Source of the DNA: Martinezella hainanensis
Lineage (GTDB): Bacteria > Pseudomonadota > Alphaproteobacteria > Rhizobiales > Rhizobiaceae
DNA: 64,000 nucleotides
Assembly: GCF_900094555.1 (NCBI RefSeq)
Contig: NZ_FMAC01000007.1
Location: 186,001-250,000, forward strand
Direction: 5' to 3'
How positions within the stretch are numbered: position 1 is the stretch's first letter; each line of letters starts with the position of its first letter. Under the pieces are notes generated by a model. The model had not been told where the DNA came from. It worked only from the letters and a program-made list of their open reading frames with translations, and searched no databases. Below, piece by piece: positions 26,840-35,645 of this stretch. Made by a program: the position numbers and the translations under genes.

Positions 26840-28468
26840 TCATATGCGCATTCGCGGCACGTCGTTGGGATCGAGGCGCAGCTCGATCAGGACAGGGCGA
26901 TTGCGGTTCCTAATGGCGTCAAGAGCGCTTTCAAGCTCATCAGCCGAGCTGACCGCGACGCCATGTCCGCCGAGCGCGGTCGCGACATCGGCAAATGAGG
27001 GCCAGTTGAACTGGGTGAGACCCGGATCCATCTTCCGATCGCGAAACTGGATATGTTCGGCTCCGTAGGCCGAATCGTTGCAGACGATGACGATCAGGTC
27101 CTGACCGAGACGTACGGCAGTGTTGAACTCGTTGACGCCGCTCATCATGAAGCCGCCATCCCCGGTGAAAAGCGCCACCGGCCGATCCGGCGCGGCAACG
27201 CTTGCGCCGATCGCTTCCTGCAATCCAAGACCGATCGAGCCGAAATTTGCCGTCACGACGAAACTGCGCGGGTCGCTGACGGAAATCCGGCACCAGACCT
27301 CGGTCATGAAACGCCCGCCGTCGGTCACGAGCACTCGGTTCTTCGGCAGGGCCTTTTCCAGCTCCTCGAGCGCCCAGATGTAGTTCACATATCCCGCATT
27401 CGTCTTGCCGCGCTGATCACGCGGATGGGTGGTCAGCGAAGGGACATCCAATTCACGCGTGAAGCCGCTCGGCGGAATTTCCGCCACGTCCAGCCAATGG
27501 ACAAAATTGTCTGCCGTCAGGCCCGCATCGGCCACCAGAGCCGCATCCGGATGAATGTTCTTGCCGATGGCGCGTGCATCCATATCGATCTGGACGACGC
27601 GCTTGCCCCTCAGGAGCTTGCTCCTATCAGTCGTGAAATCATGCAATCCCGCTCCGAAACAGATCAGGCAATCTGCCTTGGCAATCAGGTCATAGGCGGC
27701 AGGTGTGCTGAGCGTACCGAAAATATCCATATTATAGGGATGGCCGCCGAAGAGCCCCTTGGCTTTCAAGGTCGTCGCAAGCGGCGCTTCCAGTCGGTCC
27801 GCCAGGCGGATGAGCTGATCGCGCGCATCGCAAGCTCCGCCGCCTGCGAGGATGAGCGGCCGTTTTGCCGAGGCGATCATGCCGATGGCCCTGTCGAGCG
27901 CATCGCCCTCTGGCACATAGCCGGGAGCATCGAAGACTTCGAACACAGCCCGCTCGTGCGCCTGTTCACACCACATGAAATCAGCTGGCATGTTCAAGAC
28001 GATCGGACGCCGCTCGACCCGGGCGCGATAGAAAGCGCGGGCAACGTCCCAGGTTGCGGTTTCCGGCGAGCGCATCTGCTCGAAACCGGCGCCGGTGGCC
28101 TTGACGACCTCGCGCTGGTCGATGCTCTGAAGATGGTGCGGGTTGACGACCGGCGTGTCGCCCGCCAGAAGCACCATGGGGATGGAGCCACGGGCACCTT
28201 CGGTGAGCGCAGTGACGCAATTGGTCAATGCCGGACCGTGGGTCACGCTCGCGACACCCACCTTTCCGGAGACATGGGCATAGGCGAGCGCCATCAGGAC
28301 CGAGCTCCCTTCATGGGCCGCCGGCACGAAGCGGCCGCCGCATCCGCGCACATAGTGGTCGATCATGAAAAGGTTGGCATCCCCCATGAGACCGAACATC
28401 GTGCTGACATCATGATCGCAAACCGCGCGCGCAATCGACTGGTAAACATAAATCGCATTCTCGGTCAT
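26840..28468 (-). CDS. Thiamine pyrophosphate enzyme, acetolactate synthase/benzoylformate decarboxylase family
   Basis: This 542-residue ThDP enzyme has Glu53 (AAHEGSS) in the PYR domain, a central Rossmann-like domain (LILAGGGACDARDQ) and the ThDP-binding GDGGFMMSGVNEFNTA motif with VCNDSAYGAE in the PP domain. ACCHIS-type residues between these differ from the enzyme at 11037-12695, so it is not a duplicate. No small subunit or pathway partner adjoins it. It may be a 2-oxoacid decarboxylase or a carboligase; the substrate cannot be read from the sequence. Confidence 0.85.
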   Translation of the reverse strand: MTENAIYVYQSIARAVCDHDVSTMFGLMGDANLFMIDHYVRGCGGRFVPAAHEGSSVLMALAYAHVSGKVGVASVTHGPALTNCVTALTEGARGSIPMVLLAGDTPVVNPHHLQSIDQREVVKATGAGFEQMRSPETATWDVARAFYRARVERRPIVLNMPADFMWCEQAHERAVFEVFDAPGYVPEGDALDRAIGMIASAKRPLILAGGGACDARDQLIRLADRLEAPLATTLKAKGLFGGHPYNMDIFGTLSTPAAYDLIAKADCLICFGAGLHDFTTDRSKLLRGKRVVQIDMDARAIGKNIHPDAALVADAGLTADNFVHWLDVAEIPPSGFTRELDVPSLTTHPRDQRGKTNAGYVNYIWALEELEKALPKNRVLVTDGGRFMTEVWCRISVSDPRSFVVTANFGSIGLGLQEAIGASVAAPDRPVALFTGDGGFMMSGVNEFNTAVRLGQDLIVIVCNDSAYGAEHIQFRDRKMDPGLTQFNWPSFADVATALGGHGVAVSSADELESALDAIRNRNRPVLIELRLDPNDVPRMRI

Positions 28469-28609
28469 CTTGAGTATTTTCCCCTCCTGCGGCGCCTCAA
28501 ATCGTTGACGCTCAGAATATCAGCAAGGGCGTGCAAGGGGTGCGCAAGTTCGAGATAGAGAACCTGTCTGCGCGCAAGATAGTTGCCATGATATGGAAGG
28601 AAATGCACG
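28469..28609. promoter_or_regulatory. Upstream region of the TPP-enzyme gene
   Basis: A short gap between the TPP-enzyme start and a small plus-strand frame. It presumably holds the TPP-enzyme promoter; no clear operator stands out. Confidence 0.3.
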
Positions 28610-28747
28610 ATGCGTGTGTCGACCCTCAAAGGCTCGCAGCAGGGTCCAAGCCCGCTATCCTATCGGGAAGATGGACAGGCGGTTCTGGAACGCGAGGTAT
28701 CAGGAGGATCGAACGAGTTTTTCCTGCAACTCTGCAGCCACCGATGA
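28610..28747 (+). CDS. Possible 45-residue small protein
   Basis: A short frame begins at ATG 28610 with AAGGAAA eight bases upstream. It encodes a 45-residue polar peptide starting MRVSTLKGSQQGPSPLSYRE and ending FFLQLCSHR, with no membrane segment or known motif. The good ribosome site and sensible composition favour a real gene, but its length alone gives little support. A longer overlapping frame (28593-29033) has no such site. Confidence 0.33.
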   Translation: MRVSTLKGSQQGPSPLSYREDGQAVLEREVSGGSNEFFLQLCSHR

Positions 28748-28799
28748 AGGAAAGCCAACGCTCCTATCAGGAAGGATGAGAGGTCTCGCCTGCAAGTTT

Positions 28800-29096
28800 C
28801 TACTTCGTCTCATCAAGCTTATTATAAGCTGCCTGTATGATATCGATGTCGGCGGCGTGACCGATGCCGGCCAATTTATAGAGCACATCGCCAACGGCTT
28901 TATCCACGCGTGGCTTGTTCTTCGAATAGACTTTCTCGACGATCGGCTGGATTGCATCTTCGGCACCGTCAGCTGCGAAATAGAGCTCCAAGGCTCGATA
29001 CAAAAACGCATCGCGACGATCATTCAGATCTAATAGGGACTCGTCGCCGACGATCGACGCAAGTAGCCTGACTGCCTTGTTTTGATATTCGCTCAT
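28800..29096 (-). CDS. Small hypothetical protein, weakly MazG-like
   Basis: This 98-residue, mainly helical protein has no family I can name with confidence. The second half (KAVGDVLYKLAGIGHAADIDI) resembles the last helices of MazG-type nucleotide pyrophosphohydrolases (ELGDVLWYLA), but the Glu expected before GD is Ala-Val here and the upstream EExxE motif is not evident. It could be a degenerate, non-catalytic relative or unrelated. It stands alone between a TPP enzyme and a permease gene. Confidence 0.62.
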   Translation of the reverse strand: MSEYQNKAVRLLASIVGDESLLDLNDRRDAFLYRALELYFAADGAEDAIQPIVEKVYSKNKPRVDKAVGDVLYKLAGIGHAADIDIIQAAYNKLDETK

Positions 29097-29434
29097 TATA
29101 CCCTACCCAAATCTTCTGAATGATACTCGAACCGGAAAATGGACTATATGTTTCTGCACATATAGTCTTTCCCGAGACTGAACCGACCTCAATGGCCGCA
29201 TCGTCAATTATGTCGACACGGCCGATATGAAGTTGCCCGTCTCGGCGGCATGGGATTTTTCCGCTTGCCCGCTCCACCGGCGGAAGACTGTGGTCGACCA
29301 ACCAAACCAACGCGGGCATGGCCTTCTGGTAAGGTGTTTCGCATTTTTCTATAAAGTCATGACACGGCGCACACCGTAACGTGCAAGGCTCGTTTGGAGG
29401 AAACGAGAAACGCAAAGGTATGGAGGAGATTACC
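29097..29434. other. Intergenic region upstream of the nucleobase permease
   Basis: About 340 bases with no supported gene. It contains the inverted repeat at 29142-29167 and the ribosome site that selects the permease start. It probably holds the permease promoter and a leader of about 250 bases. Confidence 0.5.
29142..29167. promoter_or_regulatory. Inverted repeat GACTATATG-N8-CATATAGTC
   Basis: Perfect nine-base arms with an eight-base spacer lie about 270 bases before the NCS2 permease start. It could be an operator for a purine- or pyrimidine-responsive regulator, or the closing stem of a leader RNA structure. Which one is not decidable by eye. Confidence 0.45.
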
Positions 29435-30907
29435 TTGGCAGCAGCCTCAGAGGAAAATACCGCACGCCTATCGCCTGAAGATGAAAAGCTCAGCCTTGGT
29501 GCCAATCTGGCCTATGGTCTTCAACATGTCCTGACCATGTATGGCGGCATCGTTGCCGTTCCGTTGATCATCGGCCAGGCATCTGGCCTTACACCGGCCG
29601 ACGTCGGCCTGCTTGTGACCGCATCGCTGTTTGCCGGCGGTCTCGCGACTATGCTGCAGACGATTGGAATACCGTTTTTCGGCAGCCGCCTTCCCCTCGT
29701 GCAGGGCGTATCCTTTTCGGGCGTCGCGACGATGATCGCCATCACCGGACATGGCGGCATCCAGACCGTTCTTGGCGCAGTCATTGCGGCGTCGTTCATC
29801 GGGCTCCTCATCACGCCCGTCTTTTCCCGCATCACACGCTTCTTTCCGCCGATCGTCACCGGCATCGTCATTACCACCATCGGTCTCACGCTCATGCCGG
29901 TTGCAGCGAGTTGGGCGATGGGTGGCAACCGGAACGCGCCGGATTTCGGCAGTCAGGCCAACATTCTGCTTGCGGCCGTGACGCTCATGATCGTGCTGCT
30001 GCTCAGCAAGCTGGGCAGTTCTGCCATATCGAGGCTCTCGATCCTGCTCGCCATCGTCATCGGCACGGGCATCGCCTATGCGGTCGGCTTAACGGATTTC
30101 TCCCGGGTGATGAACGGCCCCTTCGTCGCCCTGCCACAGATCTTCCATTTCGGCTATCCCGTGTTCGACATGGCGGCGATCATCTCGATGTGCATCGTCA
30201 TCATGGTGACGCTGGTCGAGACCTCCGCGGATATCCTCGCCGTCGGCGAGATCGTCGGCACCAAGGTTGATGCGCGCCGGCTCGGCAACGGTCTGCGCGC
30301 CGATATGCTCTCCAGCATCCTGGCGCCTGTCGTCGGATCCTTCACGCAGAGCGCCTTTGCCCAGAATGTCGGCCTCGTGGCCGTGACCGGCATCAAGAGC
30401 CGATTTGTCGTGGCAACCGGCGGCCTCTTTCTCGTCGCCCTCGGCCTGCTGCCGATCGTCGGCCGCATCGTCGCTGCCGTTCCGAGTTCCGTCCTTGGAG
30501 GAGCAGGCCTCGTCCTGTTCGGCACCGTCGCTGCGAGCGGTATTCGCACACTCGCCAAGGTCGACTACGAGAACAACATGAACCTCATCATCGTGGCAAC
30601 CTCGATCGGTTTCGGCATGATCCCGATCGCCTCGCCGGGCTTCTACGAGCATTTTCCGGCATGGGTCGTCACCATCTTCCACTCCGGCATCAGTTCCGCC
30701 GCCCTGATGGCAATCACGCTGAACCTACTATTCAACCATCTGACAACCGGCAACTCGGATCAACAATCGGTTTTCGTTGCTGGAACCGAGCGCCTGATCC
30801 GATATCAGGATATCGCCAGCCTGCATGACGGCGATTATTTCCTGAACGGCAGGCTTTATGACGCCAAGGGCGCGGAAGTGCCGTTGATCTCCGCGGAAGC
30901 CCATTAG
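29435..30907 (+). CDS. NCS2-family nucleobase permease (xanthine/uracil type)
   Basis: This protein of about 490 residues has some 12-14 membrane segments and NCS2 features: LQHVLTMYGGIVAVPLIIG in helix 1, the QGVSFSG motif and the VETSADILAVGE segment in helix 8, where substrate contacts occur. It imports a purine or pyrimidine base by proton or sodium symport. The best start is TTG 29435, six bases after GGAGGAG; ATG 29420 is in frame but its only possible ribosome site (AAAGG) is one base away. A C-terminal tail of about 50 polar residues follows the last helix. Confidence 0.87.
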   Translation: MAAASEENTARLSPEDEKLSLGANLAYGLQHVLTMYGGIVAVPLIIGQASGLTPADVGLLVTASLFAGGLATMLQTIGIPFFGSRLPLVQGVSFSGVATMIAITGHGGIQTVLGAVIAASFIGLLITPVFSRITRFFPPIVTGIVITTIGLTLMPVAASWAMGGNRNAPDFGSQANILLAAVTLMIVLLLSKLGSSAISRLSILLAIVIGTGIAYAVGLTDFSRVMNGPFVALPQIFHFGYPVFDMAAIISMCIVIMVTLVETSADILAVGEIVGTKVDARRLGNGLRADMLSSILAPVVGSFTQSAFAQNVGLVAVTGIKSRFVVATGGLFLVALGLLPIVGRIVAAVPSSVLGGAGLVLFGTVAASGIRTLAKVDYENNMNLIIVATSIGFGMIPIASPGFYEHFPAWVVTIFHSGISSAALMAITLNLLFNHLTTGNSDQQSVFVAGTERLIRYQDIASLHDGDYFLNGRLYDAKGAEVPLISAEAH

Positions 30908-30927
30908 ACGCAAGCGTATCTGCTTCG

Positions 30928-30969
30928 ACGGTTTCAAAACGTTTCGGCGTTTTGGAGCCGTTTTCTTTT
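30928..30969 (+). terminator. Intrinsic terminator of the nucleobase permease gene
   Basis: A 14-bp stem with two G-U pairs (30928-30941 with 30948-30961), a six-base loop, and then TTTTCTTTT. It begins 20 bases after the stop codon. Confidence 0.85.
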
Positions 30970-31447
30970 AAACCAGGCCGCCGTTTCCCCACGATCGCAA
31001 ATAGACCGGAAGTCATCAGCACGGTCCGCATTTATCCTTGGACAAGGCATCTGAACGAGTTTGCGTAAGACGGTGTCGACTAATGGTGGTCGGCACAACG
31101 CGATTCGCCCATGCATTTCCGGCATATAGTTTGTATGTATAACTTACTATATTTTGGAGATTTTGCCAAAAATAACATACATTTGGAATGTTTATTAAGT
31201 ATATCTATCTAATATACTTGATATACATACTAAGATCGCGTTAGTTTCTGGTGTAATTTTGCATCTGTGACGAATTTATGAAGAGAAATACATAACAACT
31301 GCGAATTATTCTATTCCGATGTGCCAGCAGCCTCGTTAGCTTGCCTGCACGGAAGTCTTTCGGGCTTTCGGTAAGAGGGAACGGCCGGATGAACGTGGTG
31401 GAGATCCTCCGACTGCATTCCGGTCTGGCAAATCGATTGGAGAAAAA
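30970..31447. other. Long AT-rich leader region of the porin gene
   Basis: No supported gene. About 31125-31310 is strongly AT-rich, with many ATAC/GTAT steps and TATACT-like hexamers, so the porin promoter is probably here, followed by an untranslated leader of 100-200 bases. GGAGA lies just before the porin ATG. Confidence 0.6.
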
Positions 31448-32509
31448 ATGAATATCAAGAGCCTTCTTCTCGGCTCCGCTGCTGCCCTTGCAGCAGTATC
31501 CGGTGCTCACGCGGCTGACGCTGTTGTCGCTGCCGAGCCGGAGCCCCTGGAATATGTCCGCATCTGCGACGCATACGGTGCAGGTTACTTCTTCATCCCG
31601 GGCAGCGAAACCTGCCTCAAGATCGGCGGTAAGGTTCGTACCGAAGGTCAGTGGTACGACCCCTACAACCCGAGCGCTCGCTTCGGCACGAAGTGGCATA
31701 CCCGTGCTGAGCTGCAGCTGCAGACGGCAACCGACACCGAATACGGCCCGCTGAAGACCAACACCGAGCTGCGTTGGGACTGGAACGACGGCAACGCGAC
31801 GTCCACCAACCTGCTGCACGCCAGCATCAGCCTCGGTGGTTTCCTCGTTGGTAAGGAAGACTCGCAGTTCAACGTCTTCACCGGTTATGCCGGCGACGTC
31901 ATCAACGACGACGTTGTTTATGACGGCCCGTACGAACTCAACCAGATCACCTACAACTACGACGCAGGCAACGGCTTCTCGGCTGTGATCTCGCTCGAAG
32001 ACACGAACTCCGGCTCGGGCGCAACTGGCTCGAATGGCGAAGACAGCTCGGATCACTACGCTCCTGACGTTGTTGCCGGTGCTGGCTTCAAGTCCGGCGC
32101 ATGGGGCTTCAAGGTCGTCGGCGGCTACGACTCGATCGTCGAAGAAGGTGCTATCAAGGCTCGTGTCGATGCTGACTTCGGCGTCTTCTCGGCCTTCGTC
32201 ATGGGTGGCTGGAACACCGACGGCAGCAAGCTCAACAAGTATGCCGGCGCGAACGGCGGTGGCGCTGCCTCCGGTATCGGCTGGGGCGACTGGGCAGTTT
32301 GGGGCGGCGCAAGCGTTCCGATCAACGAAAAGCTGAAGTGGAACTTCCAGGTCGCCTACACCGACTCGAAGATCTTCTCGGCAACAACGAACCTCAAGTT
32401 CAAGCCGGTCAAGAACCTTCTGGTCGAGCCGGAAGTTACCTACACCAACTGGGACTCCATCAATCAGGACCAGTGGGCAGGTATCCTCCGCTTCGAGCGT
32501 AGCTTCTAA
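31448..32509 (+). CDS. ropA: Outer membrane porin, RopA type
   Basis: This 353-residue protein is an alphaproteobacterial general porin (porin_2 family). A signal peptide of about 22 residues ends in SGAHA. The mature start EPLEYVRICDAYGAGYFFIPG and the CLKIGGKVRTEGQW segment (two conserved Cys) are diagnostic. Alternating hydrophobic strands run to the C-terminal RFERSF, ending in Phe as needed for outer-membrane insertion. Codon use is strongly biased to C/G-ending preferred codons, a sign of high expression. It is monocistronic with its own terminator. Confidence 0.93.
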   Translation: MNIKSLLLGSAAALAAVSGAHAADAVVAAEPEPLEYVRICDAYGAGYFFIPGSETCLKIGGKVRTEGQWYDPYNPSARFGTKWHTRAELQLQTATDTEYGPLKTNTELRWDWNDGNATSTNLLHASISLGGFLVGKEDSQFNVFTGYAGDVINDDVVYDGPYELNQITYNYDAGNGFSAVISLEDTNSGSGATGSNGEDSSDHYAPDVVAGAGFKSGAWGFKVVGGYDSIVEEGAIKARVDADFGVFSAFVMGGWNTDGSKLNKYAGANGGGAASGIGWGDWAVWGGASVPINEKLKWNFQVAYTDSKIFSATTNLKFKPVKNLLVEPEVTYTNWDSINQDQWAGILRFERSF

Positions 32510-32541
32510 TCTGATCTGAACTAGACCTCCGATCAGAGACG

Positions 32542-32585
32542 GAAGAAGACCTGGTTTCCCTCCGGGTCTTCTTCTTTTCTATTTT
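32542..32585 (+). terminator. Intrinsic terminator of the porin gene
   Basis: A perfect 10-bp stem (GAAGAAGACC / GGTCTTCTTC) with a 13-base loop is followed by TTTTCTATTTT, 33 bases after the stop. Confidence 0.9.
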
Positions 32586-32708
32586 ATTGCAGGCTGTATT
32601 TTTTGGCAGCCATTCCAGGCCGCATATTGCCCGCGAAATCCAAGATCGAACGACTATCGCACGACCGGTGACGGTTGCGCATTATCATGTCATCCCCGCC
32701 AGCCTCAA

Positions 32709-32972
32709 TCATCGCGGCGCTCGCTGTTGCACTACCCAGCCGTCTCTCGACCGAAGGATGAGCCGCCGATCCGAGAGTGATCCCGCCAAGCCTACCTCGG
32801 CACAGCTATCGAACAGCTTGCGCGGCGCCGTCTCCGGCATTCGAAGGTCGACTTCGGCACCCCTAGCTTCGAATTCGTTGAGGGTCGTCACACTCGCTTC
32901 ACGCAAATGTTTCGAAAATCTTTCCCAAAGGAAAGCATCTGTCTGGTTGCCAAAAAACCATAATTGTTCCAC
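32709..32972 (-). CDS. Possible hypothetical protein, 87 residues
   Basis: A minus-strand frame from GTG 32972 encodes a soluble protein starting with MEQLWFFGNQTDAFLWERF. Composition is protein-like and it fits neatly between the porin and protease genes, but there is no clear ribosome site and no recognisable family. An opposing frame (32587-32976) covers the same DNA and looks less protein-like. Confidence 0.4.
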   Translation of the reverse strand: MEQLWFFGNQTDAFLWERFSKHLREASVTTLNEFEARGAEVDLRMPETAPRKLFDSCAEVGLAGSLSDRRLILRSRDGWVVQQRAPR

Positions 32973-33020
32973 CTAGATTATAGATTGAACATTTAACGTT
33001 GAGAATCGGGCCAAGACTTG

Positions 33021-35117
33021 ATGCGTACGAAATATGGTTTCCTCTGCCTGTTCCTGGCATTTGCCTCATCGGCATATGCTCTGGAAGCCGGTTCACCGCC
33101 AGTTTTGACACCGCTGCCGCAGCAGGCGCAAGCTGCTCATTTGACAGCGCAGTTTCTGCAACGCTTCCACTATAAGCCCGTTCCCCTGGACGACGTCCTG
33201 TCTGCCAGGATCATGAATCGCTTCATCAAGTCCCTCGATCCGGATCGCGTCATCTTTCTGCAGAGCGATATCGACAAGTTCATGGCGGGCAGCACCAAGA
33301 TCGATGACGCCATCAATCAGGAAGACCTGAATATCCCGTTTTCCATTTTCAATGTGTACGAGCAGCGTGTCGTCGACCGCATGACCTATGCGCGCAGCCT
33401 GCTCAATCAAAAGTTTGATTTCACCACCAAGGAAGACTACTCGCTGGTGCGCGACAAGGAGCCTTGGCCACAGACCGAAGCGGAAAGCAACGATCTCTGG
33501 CGCAAACGCGTCAAGAACGACTGGCTGCGCCTGAAACTTGCCGGCAAGGATGATGCCGCCATTCGCGATACGCTCGACAAACGCTACGAAAACTCCCTCG
33601 AGCGCGCCTATAAATACAAAAACGACGATGTCTTCCAGACATTCATGGACGCCTACACGACGTCGGTCGACCCGCATACCGATTATTTCGGCGCGACCGC
33701 CTCGGCCGAATTCGATATTTCGATGAAACTCTCGCTGGTCGGTATCGGCGCAGTCCTGCAGGAAAGGGACGACTATACCACGATCCGCGAACTGGTCGCC
33801 GGCGGCCCGGCACAGCTGTCCGGCAAGCTTGCGGTCGGCGATCGCATCATCGGCGTCGGTCAAGGCGAGAACGGCCCGATAAAGGAAGTCGTCGGCACGC
33901 GGCTCGATGAAATCGTGCAGATGATACGCGGCGCCAAGGGTTCGGTCGTGCGCCTTGACATTTTGCCTGGTGATGCCGGGCCGGATGGCAAGCATCACGT
34001 CATCAGCCTCGTACGCGACAAGATCAGTCTCGACAAGCAGGCCGCCAAGCAGACGATCCTGTCGGTGAAAGACGGCAATACCACGCGCAGGATCGGCGTG
34101 ATCACCCTGCCGGCTTTCTATGAAGATTTCGAAGCACGGCGCAAGGGCGACAAGGATTACCGCAGCGCCAGCCGCGACGTCGCCAAGCTTCTCGGCGAGT
34201 TGAAGCAGGAGAAGGTCGACGGAGTGCTGATCGACCTGCGCAACAATGGCGGCGGCTCGCTGGCCGAAGCAATCGACCTGACGGGCCTGTTCGTCGGCAA
34301 GGGTCCGGTCGTCCAGCAGCGCGACGCCGGCGGCGAAGTAGAGGTCGAGAGCGATGATCTTGCCGCCCCGGCCTGGACCGGCCCCGTCGGCGTGCTGATC
34401 AATCGCGGCTCGGCATCGGCCTCCGAGATCTTTGCAGCAGCGATCCAGGATTACGGTCGCGGCGTGATCATCGGCGAACCCAGCTTCGGCAAGGGCACGG
34501 TGCAAACCGTGGTCAATCTCGATCAGGTGGCCCACAATCAGAAACCGAAATTCGGCGAGCTGAAGCTGACGGTCGCTCAATTCTTCCGCGTCAACGGCGG
34601 TACGACACAGTTGCGCGGCGTGACGCCGGATATCAGCCTGCCGGGGCTTTCCGACCTCAAGACTTTCGGCGAGTCGAGCTACGACAACGCACTGCCGTGG
34701 ACGCAAGTAAAGCCCGCGAACTATAAGCCCTGGGGAGACATCCAGGCACTGCTGCCGCAATTGCAAAGCCGCCATGACGCGCGAGTGAAGGATGACCCGG
34801 AATACCAGCGCTTCGTGGAGGACGTCACCACGTTGAAAGAACAGCGCGACAAGAAGGTCATTTCTCTCAACGAAACCGAACGCCGCAACGAGCTGACTGC
34901 CCAGGCAAGTCGTCTCAAGTCGCGCGGACAGGTGAATGATGGCATCGATACCGGCGAAGATGATGGCCTGCAGGCCAATGAGCGCAGCCTGAGCGCCGAT
35001 ATCGCCATCGAAAAGGCCCGCAAGAACGCAAAGGATATCCTGCAGAACGAGGCTGCCTCCATCGTTGCCGACGAGGCGGATCTGCAGGCCGGCATGTCGA
35101 GGGCCGCGGCAAAGTAG
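33021..35117 (+). CDS. prc: Tail-specific C-terminal processing protease (Prc/CtpA, S41 family)
   Basis: This 698-residue periplasmic protease trims or degrades proteins from their C-termini. A signal peptide covers residues 1-20 (ASSAYA). An N-terminal helical domain is followed by a PDZ domain at about 220-310 (GIGAVLQERDDYTTIRELVAG), the S41 catalytic domain, and a DUF3340-like C-terminus rich in charged helices. By alignment with E. coli Prc the Ser-Lys dyad is Ser466 (SASASEIF) and Lys491 (SFGKGTVQ), with Asp477 also conserved. The ATG at 33021 is preferred over the adjacent TTG 33018. Confidence 0.92.
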   Translation: MRTKYGFLCLFLAFASSAYALEAGSPPVLTPLPQQAQAAHLTAQFLQRFHYKPVPLDDVLSARIMNRFIKSLDPDRVIFLQSDIDKFMAGSTKIDDAINQEDLNIPFSIFNVYEQRVVDRMTYARSLLNQKFDFTTKEDYSLVRDKEPWPQTEAESNDLWRKRVKNDWLRLKLAGKDDAAIRDTLDKRYENSLERAYKYKNDDVFQTFMDAYTTSVDPHTDYFGATASAEFDISMKLSLVGIGAVLQERDDYTTIRELVAGGPAQLSGKLAVGDRIIGVGQGENGPIKEVVGTRLDEIVQMIRGAKGSVVRLDILPGDAGPDGKHHVISLVRDKISLDKQAAKQTILSVKDGNTTRRIGVITLPAFYEDFEARRKGDKDYRSASRDVAKLLGELKQEKVDGVLIDLRNNGGGSLAEAIDLTGLFVGKGPVVQQRDAGGEVEVESDDLAAPAWTGPVGVLINRGSASASEIFAAAIQDYGRGVIIGEPSFGKGTVQTVVNLDQVAHNQKPKFGELKLTVAQFFRVNGGTTQLRGVTPDISLPGLSDLKTFGESSYDNALPWTQVKPANYKPWGDIQALLPQLQSRHDARVKDDPEYQRFVEDVTTLKEQRDKKVISLNETERRNELTAQASRLKSRGQVNDGIDTGEDDGLQANERSLSADIAIEKARKNAKDILQNEAASIVADEADLQAGMSRAAAK

Positions 35118-35645
35118 TCACAAAGTTGCATCGTGTCGCTCACGGCAGAGGGAGACGATCTCGCTGCCGTGACGTGGACCGGCCTCTTGGCTGCCGCTTG
35201 CAGCTAGAACAGAATACCGAAAAGTGTGGATGATTTTCGGGCGACCTCATGCTCTATTTCTTTGATTTCAGAGTGAATTCAGATTTTAGATCGAATAGGA
35301 CTGAAGTCATCCAGCTCCATGGCCTCAGCTACGTTTCAGCTAGCCGTTGTAGCCTATGTGCGTGCGAATACTTGCGCCCCCAACAAAGTTTCGCACGAGG
35401 CGCCGATAAGGCTCTCTGCTCTGCCTCACGACAATGAGGCAGAGCTCCTCTCGCCTGCATCATGCACAGCGAGCCTTGGCTGTACGGTCGAAGGCCTTGG
35501 ATAGCGTCCATCGGCCATCTCAATTCACCCTGACAAAAGCGGCAAGGACTAGTTTCATTTCACCCGCGCAGCACGCCAGCGCATATCTTCCCGGACGGCC
35601 GCGACTGCCTCTTCGCATAGTGTACGAAATTGGCTAAGAGGCCAT
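35118..35645. other. Intergenic region with hairpin and possible gene remnant
   Basis: About 530 bases. A terminator-like hairpin sits at 35140-35172. A frame at 35249 begins MLYFFDFRVN, loosely like short DUF6894-type proteins, but it degrades after about 30 residues. Otherwise nothing is recognisable. Confidence 0.4.
35140..35172 (+). terminator. Hairpin after the protease gene
   Basis: A perfect nine-bp stem (TCACGGCAG / CTGCCGTGA), with inner GAG/CTC pairing, begins 23 bases after the protease stop. No T-tract follows. Confidence 0.5.

Noticed and set aside
28593..29033. 146-residue plus-strand frame
   Set aside because: It overlaps the better-supported minus-strand gene at 28800-29096 and has no ribosome site.
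32587..32976. 129-residue plus-strand frame after the porin
   Set aside because: It begins within the porin terminator T-tract and has Arg/Ser-rich shadow composition; the opposite frame is slightly better.
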